A stretch of DNA of 46,459 bases from CAZPHI01 sp964586425 (GTDB lineage: Bacteria > Bacillota > Clostridia > Lachnospirales > Lachnospiraceae): the NCBI GenBank assembly GCA_964586425.1, contig CAZPHI010000011.1, forward strand, positions 1 to 46,459. Direction: 5' to 3'. Shown one piece after another: positions 9,168 through 17,379 of the stretch; positions within the stretch are counted from its first letter, which is position 1; each line of letters opens with the position of its first letter. The position numbers and the translations under genes are program-made. The notes below the pieces were generated by a model, which was not told where the DNA came from, made no database searches, and saw only the letters and a program-made list of their open reading frames with translations.

Positions 9168-9797
9168 TTACTGGCAGAAAGGATTGTAAATCTTCTCATA
9201 ACCAATCTCTGTACTTTGGCCATGACCTGTATATACAACAACATCATCCGGAAGTATAAATAACTTTTCTTTTATTGAATTAATCAAAGAACTGTGGCTT
9301 CCTCCAGGGAAATCACTGCGTCCAACTGATTCATGAAATAAAGTATCACCACTAAATAATACCTTTGCATCTTCAAGATAATAGCACACACTTCCCTGTG
9401 TATGACCAGGTGTAGTAATTGTTTTGAAGAATAGACCTGCAAGTCCAATTACTGAATCATCTCCAAAATAATTAATATCACATGCAGATATACTACAGCC
9501 AAAGGATTCAGAAAGATTATACTCTTCATTCATAATCGTTTCTTTTTCACCAATATACGCAAATACTGGAATATTATATTCATTCTTGATTTCATCTACT
9601 GCAAGAATATGATCAAAATGTCCATGCGTAAGCAGTATTCCTGCTGGATTCAATGCTTTATCACTTATAAACTGTTTTATTACCTCTGCCTCAGCTGCCG
9701 GATCAATTATTACAAGCTGATTATTATCCTCATTAACAACAAAATAACAATTAGTACTTATAGACCCTAGCACCTTTGAATATACTTTTACCTTCAA
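9168..9797 (-). CDS. Metallo-beta-lactamase-fold hydrolase (glyoxalase II-like)
   Basis: A 209-residue single-domain MBL-fold hydrolase. The metal-binding THGHFDH motif has H58, H60, D62 and H63; TPGHTQGS supplies the next His, FSGDTLF the bridging Asp and YTGHG the last His. The form matches the YcbL/glyoxalase II-like group conserved next to rel and hemZ in clostridia. Substrate is probably a thioester such as S-lactoylglutathione-like bacillithiol or other thiol ester, but this is not shown. It follows rel by 25 bases and belongs to the same operon. Confidence 0.88.
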   Translation of the reverse strand: MKVKVYSKVLGSISTNCYFVVNEDNNQLVIIDPAAEAEVIKQFISDKALNPAGILLTHGHFDHILAVDEIKNEYNIPVFAYIGEKETIMNEEYNLSESFGCSISACDINYFGDDSVIGLAGLFFKTITTPGHTQGSVCYYLEDAKVLFSGDTLFHESVGRSDFPGGSHSSLINSIKEKLFILPDDVVVYTGHGQSTEIGYEKIYNPFCQ

Positions 9798-9822
9798 GAT
9801 TATCCTCTTTTCTATTACTTTA

Positions 9823-12117
9823 TCAACCCGTTGTTCTTACGATATCTTCAACGCTTTCAATATTCCTAAGCTTTTCAATAAGCTGCTGTAATTCTTCCTT
9901 ACTCTTAACTTCAAAGCCAACACTTATTGTTGCCTTATCATGCTTATTAACACGACAATTCATACTCTTAACAGATATATTACGTTCAGTAAATACCTTT
10001 GATATATCAACGATAAGCGAATTTCTGTTATTAGCAAAAATATTAACCTCCGCAGTATATTTTTCATCAGCAATTGCTTCCTGCTGCCACTCAGCGTCAA
10101 GTAGTCTGACTCTTTCACTTTCTGGAAGATTAATCACATTAATACAGTCAGTTCTATGAATTGAAATTCCTCGGCCTCTCGTAACAAATCCGACAATTTC
10201 ATCACCTGGAACTGCGCTGCAGCATTTGGAAAAACGTACTGCAACATCATGAATCCCCTTAACAACAATTCCATTCTTTGATTTCTTAGGTGGAATTGCT
10301 GACGTTTTTTCTTTATTCTCCTGAACGGATTCAAGAATCTGTTTGTCAGTAATCTCACGTTTTTGCTTCTTCTCATATTCTTCTATAAGCTTATTAACAA
10401 TCTGACCTTCTTTAAGTCCGCCATGTCCAATTGATGCTAAAAGTGCATCCCAGTCCTTAAAGCCGTATTTTGTAATAGCCTTGTCTATAAATTCAGGTTT
10501 TAAACAATTAGAAAGCACTATACCCTTAGCTTTACAGTACTTATCAATCAAATCCTTACCTTTTAGAATATTGTCTTCCTTTAACTCCTGCTTAAACCAC
10601 TGATTAATTTTATTTCTCGCCTGAGTACTCTTAACAATCTTTAACCAGTCTCTACTTGGTCCTTTTGAATTCTGTGAAGTAATGATTTCTATTCGATCAC
10701 CATTCTTAATCACATAATCAATAGTTACAAGTCTTCCGTTAACTCTCGCACCAACCATCTTATTACCTACAGCACTATGAATACTATACGCAAAATCTAT
10801 TGGAGTAGAGCCTGCTGGAAGGTTCTTAACATCACCTGATGGTGTAAAACAATATACACTGTCAGAGAAAAGATTCAAATCATTCTTAATAGATGAAAGG
10901 AATTCCTTATTATCTGACATATCTTTCTGCCATTCAAGAATCTGTCTTAACCAGCTAAGTTTTGCTTCCTCGCTTGAACCCGGACCACTTTCACCATTCT
11001 GGCCTTCCTTGTACTTCCAATGCGCAGCGATACCATATTCTGCAGTCTTATGCATCTCATAAGTACGAATCTGAATCTCGAAAGGCTGTCCATTAGATGC
11101 AATAAGAGTAGTATGAAGTGACTGATACATATTAGGTTTTGGCATTGCAATATAATCCTTGAATCTGCCTGGAATTGGCTTATACATCTCATGAATTATA
11201 CCTAAAGCAGCATAGCAGTCCTTGACAGTCTCGACAATAATACGCACTGCAAACAGATCATATATCTGGTCTATCGTCTTGTCCTGATTAACCATCTTTC
11301 TGTATATACTGAAGAAATGCTTTACTCGTCCGTCAATCTCTGCCTTAATTCCAGCATTGCTAATGTGATTGCCAACTTCCTTAATAATTCCTTGAATAAA
11401 ATCTTCTCTCTGTTCCTTATTAAGGTTAACCTTTTCAACCAAATCATTGTATACATCTGGCATAAGATACTTCATAGACAGATCATCTAATTCGACCTTT
11501 ATCTTTGATATACCAAGTCTATGTGCAATTGGTGCATATATATCCATAGTCTCACGTGATTTTTCAATCTGTTTATTAGGAGACTGATACTGCATCGTTC
11601 TCATATTATGAAGTCTATCAGCAAGCTTTATTAATATAACACGGATATCTTTAGCCATTGCCAAAAACATCTTTCTAAGATTCTCGGCCTGTACCTCAAT
11701 CTTATCGTGCTGATAATTCAACTGAGTAAGTTTTGTAACTCCATCTACAAGTAAAGCTACCTCAGCACCAAATTCTCTGACTATATCATCACTTGTCATA
11801 ACAGTATCTTCCACAACATCATGTAAAAGACCTGCAATAATCGTCTCTTTGTCAAGCTCTAAATCAGCAAGAATAATCGCAACACATATTGGATGAATAA
11901 TATATGGTTCGCCTGATTTTCTCAGCTGTCCTTCATGAGCATTCCTAGCGATATTGTAAGCCTTCTCAATTAATGACATGTCTGTCGATGGATGATACTT
12001 CTGTATACTCTGTACCAAATCCTGATACAATTCCTCTGGACTTGTGAAATCCGCAAGAGCTGTAACAGGTTTTTCATCATCTTTAATTGTTGTTGTCTTT
12101 CCTGTCTCTTCTGGCAT
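9823..12117 (-). CDS. rel: Bifunctional (p)ppGpp synthetase/hydrolase Rel
   Basis: A 764-residue stringent-response enzyme. The N-terminal hydrolase keeps its metal motif HDVVEDT (His99, Asp100). The synthetase region (about 240-370) has RFKDYIAMPKPN, the RFKD form typical of bifunctional enzymes rather than synthetase-only RelA. A TGS domain follows (CFTPSGDVKNLPAGSTPIDFAY), then a helical region, a zinc-finger-like segment with CC in RFSKCCSAVPGD and a C-terminal ACT domain (about 690-760). It senses uncharged tRNA on the ribosome. The start ATG is preceded by AGAGG. A separate promoter (12154-12182) precedes it, so it can be expressed apart from the ABC exporter upstream. Confidence 0.96.
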   Translation of the reverse strand: MPEETGKTTTIKDDEKPVTALADFTSPEELYQDLVQSIQKYHPSTDMSLIEKAYNIARNAHEGQLRKSGEPYIIHPICVAIILADLELDKETIIAGLLHDVVEDTVMTSDDIVREFGAEVALLVDGVTKLTQLNYQHDKIEVQAENLRKMFLAMAKDIRVILIKLADRLHNMRTMQYQSPNKQIEKSRETMDIYAPIAHRLGISKIKVELDDLSMKYLMPDVYNDLVEKVNLNKEQREDFIQGIIKEVGNHISNAGIKAEIDGRVKHFFSIYRKMVNQDKTIDQIYDLFAVRIIVETVKDCYAALGIIHEMYKPIPGRFKDYIAMPKPNMYQSLHTTLIASNGQPFEIQIRTYEMHKTAEYGIAAHWKYKEGQNGESGPGSSEEAKLSWLRQILEWQKDMSDNKEFLSSIKNDLNLFSDSVYCFTPSGDVKNLPAGSTPIDFAYSIHSAVGNKMVGARVNGRLVTIDYVIKNGDRIEIITSQNSKGPSRDWLKIVKSTQARNKINQWFKQELKEDNILKGKDLIDKYCKAKGIVLSNCLKPEFIDKAITKYGFKDWDALLASIGHGGLKEGQIVNKLIEEYEKKQKREITDKQILESVQENKEKTSAIPPKKSKNGIVVKGIHDVAVRFSKCCSAVPGDEIVGFVTRGRGISIHRTDCINVINLPESERVRLLDAEWQQEAIADEKYTAEVNIFANNRNSLIVDISKVFTERNISVKSMNCRVNKHDKATISVGFEVKSKEELQQLIEKLRNIESVEDIVRTTG

Positions 12118-12153
12118 ATCACAACCTCTTTCTCGTAACTAACTATTTTTCAT

Positions 12154-12182
12154 ATTATATAGTTATATTAAGCAAAATGCAA
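12154..12182 (-). promoter_or_regulatory. Promoter upstream of rel
   Basis: Minus-strand TTGCAT (12182-12177) and TATAAT (12159-12154) are spaced by 17 bases in the gap between the ABC exporter gene and rel. The perfect -10 and correct spacing support an internal promoter for rel and its downstream genes. Confidence 0.6.
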
Positions 12183-12195
12183 GTTTTTTATGGCT

Positions 12196-14019
12196 TTAGT
12201 TCCACTGTGACTGATACATCTGGTAATAAACACCTTTTTGATCCATAAGTGCTTTATGAGTTCCCTGTTCAGCAATAGTTCCATCCTTAATTACAAGGAT
12301 TTCATCAGCATTTTTTATTGTAGATAGTCTATGTGCAATAACGAAGCAGGTTTTATCCTGCATCAGCCTTCTCATAGCATCCTGAATCAGCGATTCCGTG
12401 CGGATATCAACATTAGAGGTTGCCTCATCAAGTATCAGCATATTCGCCTGCAAAAGCATAGCTCGTGCAATTGTAAGTAACTGTTTCTGTCCCTTTGAGA
12501 TATTAGTTCCTTCTTCGGAGATTATTGTATCATACCCATCAGGAAGCCCCATTATATAATGATGTATTCTTGCTGCTTTTGCCGCTGCAATTACCTCTTC
12601 TCTTGTCGCGTCCTCTTTTCCATAAGCAATATTATCCATTACACTCCCCTTAAAAAGCCATGTGTCCTGAAGTACCATTGCATATGACTTTCGCAGGCTA
12701 TCTCTGGTAATTTGCGTTATGTCTTTATCGTCAACAGTAATAGTTCCCTTGTTTATCTCATAGAATCTCATCAAGAGATTAATTATTGTTGTTTTGCCGG
12801 CTCCTGTTTCACCAACGATTGCGACCATTTTCCCCGGTGTAGCAATAAGATTCATATCTGATAAAACATCTTTTTTCCCATCATATGAAAATGCTACATC
12901 CTTCATGCACACTTTGCCTTCCGGTCTGTCTAGCTTATCTGCAGTCTCTATATCACACGGTTCTTTGGGTTCATCTATTACTCGAAACACTCTTTCAGCG
13001 GCTGCTAATGCCGACTGAAATTCATTCATAATATTAGCAGCTTCGTTAATTGGTCCAGAGAATTTTCTTGAGTATAATACAAATGAAGATATATTACCTA
13101 GTGAAATCTGATTTTTAAGGAATAATATTGCGCCAAATACAGTAATCATCATCAAAGACAGATTATTAACAAGATTTATACATGGTCCATTCATGCTGCC
13201 ATAATATTCTGCATTATAATAGCAGCTAACAGCATCCTCGTTCTTATCAGCAAAATGGGTGTTAACAGCATTTTCCTGATTATATGCATTAATTGTCTTT
13301 TGTCCTGCAATCATCTCTTCTACAAAACCATTCATTCTTCCAAGTGCAGCTGAACGTTCTCGAAACAAAGGTCTTGTCTTTGAGGTGATAAACTTTGTAA
13401 TCAGTATAGACATTGGAATTGTTACTACAAATACTAATACAAGCTTTCCTGATATAGAAATCATCATTGCCAGTGAGCCTACAACCGTAATAACGCTCGT
13501 ACATATCTGAATCAAATCAGTTGAAAGCGATGTATTAACTGTATCTATATCATATGACATTCGGCTAAGTATCTCACCTGTCTGATGAGTATCAAAGTAC
13601 GAAACAGGCACTGCCATTAGACTATCATATACATCTTTTCTCATTCTGTGGACTGTTTTCTGACTGATATGTATCATAAGAACAGATAATAGATACGAAA
13701 GAACGGATGAAACTATATAAAAAACAGCCATCATCGCACAGTATACATATATCTGATTGAAATCAACTCTGCCTTCTCCTACCTTTATACAGTCAATTGC
13801 CATTCCTGAAAGCTTCGGTCCCACAAGTACCAGCATATTACTGCCAATAGACATTACTAACGCAAGCAGCATAAGCCACTTATAATGCAACAGATATCTA
13901 GCAAGGCGCTTAATCGTACCTTTTTTATTAATACTTCTTGAATTCTTAAGAATCTCATCTGCAGACGTACCCTTAGTCATCTTAGGGCTTGCAAACATAT
14001 TCGCTCCCATCCTAGCCAT
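12196..14019 (-). CDS. ABC exporter half-transporter with catalytic Walker B (subunit 2)
   Basis: A 607-residue fusion of a six-helix exporter membrane domain (about 45-335) and an ATPase domain. Walker A is GETGAGKTT, Walker B LILDEATSNVD with the catalytic Glu, and the H-loop IAHRLST is intact, but the signature is ISKGQ instead of LSGGQ. Its partner encoded just upstream has the reverse pattern, so together they form one consensus and one degenerate ATP site, as known in heterodimeric exporters such as TM287/288. Substrate is unknown; lipid, peptide or drug export are all possible. GGAGG lies before the ATG at 14019. Confidence 0.92.
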   Translation of the reverse strand: MARMGANMFASPKMTKGTSADEILKNSRSINKKGTIKRLARYLLHYKWLMLLALVMSIGSNMLVLVGPKLSGMAIDCIKVGEGRVDFNQIYVYCAMMAVFYIVSSVLSYLLSVLMIHISQKTVHRMRKDVYDSLMAVPVSYFDTHQTGEILSRMSYDIDTVNTSLSTDLIQICTSVITVVGSLAMMISISGKLVLVFVVTIPMSILITKFITSKTRPLFRERSAALGRMNGFVEEMIAGQKTINAYNQENAVNTHFADKNEDAVSCYYNAEYYGSMNGPCINLVNNLSLMMITVFGAILFLKNQISLGNISSFVLYSRKFSGPINEAANIMNEFQSALAAAERVFRVIDEPKEPCDIETADKLDRPEGKVCMKDVAFSYDGKKDVLSDMNLIATPGKMVAIVGETGAGKTTIINLLMRFYEINKGTITVDDKDITQITRDSLRKSYAMVLQDTWLFKGSVMDNIAYGKEDATREEVIAAAKAARIHHYIMGLPDGYDTIISEEGTNISKGQKQLLTIARAMLLQANMLILDEATSNVDIRTESLIQDAMRRLMQDKTCFVIAHRLSTIKNADEILVIKDGTIAEQGTHKALMDQKGVYYQMYQSQWN

Positions 14020-14037
14020 ATATCACACCTCCAATCT

Positions 14038-14129
14038 ATATGATTATGTTATTACGAAACTCTGTAGTCACACTATAATCGATGTACAAACCGAACGAAA
14101 TTCAGAGTTTCGCAATCACATGATTATAT
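14038..14129. repeat. 27-bp imperfect inverted repeat between the two exporter genes
   Basis: Positions 14038-14064 pair with 14103-14129 with only about four or five mismatches or wobbles (ten contiguous perfect pairs at the loop end, CGAAACTCTG). The loop is 38 bases. The structure fills almost the whole 115-base gap and ends about ten bases before the ribosome binding site of the second gene. In the transcript it would form a long hairpin that could set the ratio of the two subunits, protect mRNA ends or be a palindromic insertion. Confidence 0.7.
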
Positions 14130-14134
14130 TGTTT

Positions 14135-15871
14135 TCATTGCTGTGATAACTGCAGGCGGCTGATGTCGCTGTATTCGCTGCAGTTATTAAGAAGTTCTTC
14201 ATGTGTTCCAATTCCGATGATCTTGCCATCATCGATAACAATTATCTTATTGCAGTTCATTACTGAACTTACTCGCTGTGCGACAATAACTGTTGTAGTA
14301 TCACAAAGCTTATCAAAATCTTTAATATTCTTACGCATCTGCGCATCCGTCTTATAATCAAGTGCACTTGATGAATCATCGAGGATTAATATATCTGGCT
14401 TATTGGCAATTGCCCTTGCTACAAGAAGTCTCTGCTTTTGACCTCCACTAAGATTGGCTCCTTTAATAGCAACCATCGAATCAAAACCATCTTCAAGGCT
14501 GTTAATGTGAGTGGAAATCATTGCATACCTGGCAGCTTCAACAACTGCATCTTTATCAAGATTGCGGTAAAGACTAATATTCTCATATACACTGTCCTCA
14601 AATAAGGTATCATTCTGGAATGCAACGCCAAACATACTATGTAGAATTCTCTTATCGTATGTACGCACGTCCTTACCATCTATGAATATTGCACCTTCAT
14701 TAACATCATAGAGTCTCATAAGGAGCTGAATAAGTGTGGTTTTTCCTGAGCCTGTTGCTCCGATAATACCAAGTGTTTCTCTTTTTTTAATTGAAAATGT
14801 TATGTCTTCCACATTGTTTTGTCTTCCATTATACGAAAATGAAACATGCGAGAATTCTAAATAAGCCTCTGGATTTGGCAAAGTCTTAGACATGTTAAAA
14901 GCATTTTCATTGCTAATTGTAATAATATCCTCTTCTAATGATAGGACTTCTTCAATTCGATTTGCTGATGCTCCAGCCTTCGAAAACATAACAAAAAGAC
15001 GTGTTATAGAAAGCATTGCATTAAGAATAATTGTAAAGTATGTAAGAAATGCTATAATCTTACCCGGCTGTGTCAAACCCTGATTAACCCTCAATGCGCC
15101 AACCAAAATAATACATACCCATCCCATATTAAGAAGGAAATTCATAACTGGACTTGTAATAGCCATTGTAATAGCTGCCTTTTTCTCTTTAGCAACTACA
15201 TCCTTGTTAACTTTATCAAATTCTACTTTTTCATAATCAACCTTTGATAATGCTTTAATAACTCTAATCCCGGTAATACTTTCTCTTACCTTACGAACAA
15301 GATTATCAGATGCACTTTGATGCTGCTTATACAGCGGAATTCCCTTTTTAGATACAAAATAAACCGTAATTCCAAGGAAAGGAAGTGTTGCTACTAAAAC
15401 CATGGACATAACAGGGTCTAATGTCATTGTCACAGCGATTCCACCTATTAAAAGGATTGGTGCTCTAACTCCTAATCTTTGCATCATACCCACGATATGA
15501 TGTACATTATAAGTATCGCTTGTCATTCTCGATATTAATGAGCTTTCCCCCATCTCATCCATCTGTTTGCCTGAAAGACTTTGAATCTTTTCAAACAGAT
15601 TGCGTCTTATAACTCTTGTGGTATCCCTTGCGACCATAGATGCCATTCGATTAGCAACTACATTGGCAACGACTGCTGTAATTGCACATATAGCCATTAC
15701 ACCGCCCCATAGGTATACTTTGTTAATACTTCCTGTAGGTACAACCTCATCAATAATATATGATAGAATCCACGGCAGGAATAAATCCATAATTGTTCCT
15801 GCAAATTTAATTAAAAACCCCACTGCCATGCGTGGGAAGTGGGGTTTAAGATATCTGTATAATATATTCAT
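14135..15871 (-). CDS. ABC exporter half-transporter with degenerate ATP site (subunit 1)
   Basis: A 578-residue exporter half: membrane domain (about 15-305) then ATPase. Walker A GATGSGKTT and signature LSGGQ are canonical, but Walker B reads LILDDSSSALD (Asp in place of the catalytic Glu) and the H-loop is VAQRVSS (Gln in place of His). This is the non-catalytic half of a heterodimer with the 12196-14019 product. The ATG overlaps the apt stop by one base (TAATG), so translation is probably coupled to apt. Codons about 9-21 contain a terminator-shaped hairpin, described separately. Confidence 0.92.
   Translation of the reverse strand: MNILYRYLKPHFPRMAVGFLIKFAGTIMDLFLPWILSYIIDEVVPTGSINKVYLWGGVMAICAITAVVANVVANRMASMVARDTTRVIRRNLFEKIQSLSGKQMDEMGESSLISRMTSDTYNVHHIVGMMQRLGVRAPILLIGGIAVTMTLDPVMSMVLVATLPFLGITVYFVSKKGIPLYKQHQSASDNLVRKVRESITGIRVIKALSKVDYEKVEFDKVNKDVVAKEKKAAITMAITSPVMNFLLNMGWVCIILVGALRVNQGLTQPGKIIAFLTYFTIILNAMLSITRLFVMFSKAGASANRIEEVLSLEEDIITISNENAFNMSKTLPNPEAYLEFSHVSFSYNGRQNNVEDITFSIKKRETLGIIGATGSGKTTLIQLLMRLYDVNEGAIFIDGKDVRTYDKRILHSMFGVAFQNDTLFEDSVYENISLYRNLDKDAVVEAARYAMISTHINSLEDGFDSMVAIKGANLSGGQKQRLLVARAIANKPDILILDDSSSALDYKTDAQMRKNIKDFDKLCDTTTVIVAQRVSSVMNCNKIIVIDDGKIIGIGTHEELLNNCSEYSDISRLQLSQQ
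15811..15847 (-). terminator. Terminator-shaped hairpin inside the 5' coding region of exporter subunit 1
   Basis: A perfect 10-bp stem AAACCCCACT/AGTGGGGTTT (arms 15847-15838 and 15824-15815 on the minus strand, 13-base loop) is followed by TTTTTAA. It is the most GC-rich stem in the neighbourhood and looks exactly like an intrinsic terminator, yet it lies at codons 9-21 of an otherwise intact gene. It could act as translation-sensitive attenuation between apt and the exporter, or be a codon coincidence. Confidence 0.5.
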
Positions 15872-16395
15872 TATTTACCTTCATACTGAATTAAAGAATC
15901 AACATTATAGCCTGCAATCTTTTCTCTGCCATTAAGACCTTTTAATTCCATAAGGAATACAATCTTAACAACTTCTCCACCTAATTCTTCAATAAGCTTA
16001 ATAATTGCTTCAACTGTACCACCAGTAGCCATTAAATCATCAACAATAACAACCTTCTGTCCTGGCTTAATTGAATCCTTATGCATCTCAATTGTGGCTG
16101 TACCATACTCTAAAGCGTATTCTGCTGAGATAGTCTCACGTGGAAGCTTACCTTTTTTTCTTACTGGCACGAATGATTTATGCATATTATACGCAATTGG
16201 AACTCCAAAGATAAATCCTCTTGATTCTGGTCCAACAACGACATCAAAATCATCATCATTAAGCAAATTCTGCATTCCCTCAATGGCAAGATGTAAACCA
16301 TCAGCATCCTGAAGCACACTTGTCACATCTCGAAACATAATTCCTTCTTCTGGGAAATCAGGTATAGTTCTTACATATTCTTCTATTTTCTTCAT
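15871..16395 (-). CDS. apt: Adenine phosphoribosyltransferase
   Basis: A 174-residue purine-salvage enzyme that joins adenine to PRPP to give AMP. The PRPP-binding loop VVIVDDLMATGGT is present, as is the family N-terminus YVRTIPDFPEEGIMFRDVT. A longer in-frame GTG start exists at 16434, but GGAGATAATACA just before the ATG at 16395 and the family length both favour the shorter form. apt next to rel is a standard clostridial arrangement. Confidence 0.95.
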   Translation of the reverse strand: MKKIEEYVRTIPDFPEEGIMFRDVTSVLQDADGLHLAIEGMQNLLNDDDFDVVVGPESRGFIFGVPIAYNMHKSFVPVRKKGKLPRETISAEYALEYGTATIEMHKDSIKPGQKVVIVDDLMATGGTVEAIIKLIEELGGEVVKIVFLMELKGLNGREKIAGYNVDSLIQYEGK

Positions 16396-16433
16396 TGTAT
16401 TATCTCCATTTTCTTTGTAATCTATATAATCCA

Positions 16434-17270
16434 CTAAACTTCTGCGTATAACTTCTCCATAAATTCACGAGTTGCAACAGCATTCTCCGGAACAGTATTC
16501 TCCAGTGTTACATGAACGAATGGCTTGTGCTCTTTGATTTTCTTTAATAAAAGTGGATAATTCATACCACCTGTTCCTGCTGCTATTGACTTAAGTTCGC
16601 CGTTCTCTTCTACATAATCTTTAGCATGAACAACAGCAATATCCTTACCAAGCAAGTCAAATGCTTTCGTGATAATCTCATCCTGGTCTTTATAATTATC
16701 AACTGAAAGCAGATTAACAGGATCAAATATAATCTGAAGGTTAGGTGAATTGATTGCATCAAGAACCTTTCTTGCTCTTTCAACTGTATAAACAATGTGT
16801 TTGTATACAGGTTCAATTGCAAAGATTACGCCCATCTTCTCAGCATAAGCTACTATTGGTCTTAAGTTCTCAATAAATAAATCAAGTGCTTCCTCAGAAT
16901 GATTAGCTGGTTCAAATTTGTATTCAACATTAACAGCGCCTGTCTCTGTTCCAACAACTCCACATCCTAAGATACTTGCGAATCTAATATGTGCTTTGTA
17001 CTTCTCTACGATTTCAGCGTGCTTAACTGGATCTGGATTACAAAGATTAAGATAGCAGCCAAGAACTGCTATATCAACATCATTCTTTCTGCATAACTCC
17101 TTTATGTACATTGCAAGTCCTGGCGTCATTGTCTCTACTTCAGGCTTGAATTCTTTAATTGATTTTGAAAGTGCAATATGCATGCAATGAAATCCCTGTG
17201 CATGAATATTAGGAATTAACTGTTCAAGTGGTGCATATGCTACATCGTGTGCTCTAATACCTATTCTCAT
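16434..17270 (-). CDS. Sugar phosphate isomerase/epimerase-like TIM-barrel protein
   Basis: A 278-residue AP-endonuclease-2/xylose-isomerase-like TIM barrel. Likely metal ligands sit in FAIEPVYKH, IIFDPVNL, VHAKDYV and HVTLENT near the C-terminal ends of the strands. Such proteins isomerise or epimerise sugars, inositols or keto-acids; the exact substrate cannot be read. The start at 17270 is chosen because AGGAAGG precedes it; an upstream in-frame start would add 18 atypical residues. It is the first gene after a strong promoter and leads directly into apt. Confidence 0.8.
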   Translation of the reverse strand: MRIGIRAHDVAYAPLEQLIPNIHAQGFHCMHIALSKSIKEFKPEVETMTPGLAMYIKELCRKNDVDIAVLGCYLNLCNPDPVKHAEIVEKYKAHIRFASILGCGVVGTETGAVNVEYKFEPANHSEEALDLFIENLRPIVAYAEKMGVIFAIEPVYKHIVYTVERARKVLDAINSPNLQIIFDPVNLLSVDNYKDQDEIITKAFDLLGKDIAVVHAKDYVEENGELKSIAAGTGGMNYPLLLKKIKEHKPFVHVTLENTVPENAVATREFMEKLYAEV

Positions 17271-17283
17271 ATAGTTTTCCTTC

Positions 17284-17321
17284 CTGCGCATAATGCTTTT
17301 TATCACGTTGTCTGCGCATAA
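17284..17321. repeat. Direct 10-bp repeat CTGCGCATAA in the leader of the epimerase-apt operon
   Basis: CTGCGCATAA occurs at 17284-17293 and again at 17312-17321. Each contains the self-complementary TGCGCA, so the two copies can also pair with each other in the leader RNA. It lies between promoter and start codon, next to the ribosome binding site. Confidence 0.5.
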
Positions 17322-17333
17322 CAATATACATTA

Positions 17334-17362
17334 ATTGTACTATTCAATAATACCTCTGTCAA
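17334..17362 (-). promoter_or_regulatory. Strong sigma-A promoter of the epimerase-apt-exporter operon
   Basis: Minus-strand TTGACA (17362-17357, consensus) and TACAAT (17339-17334) are exactly 17 bases apart, placing a start site about 55 bases before the epimerase-like gene. Confidence 0.75.
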
Positions 17363-17379
17363 ACAAAAACTATCACATT

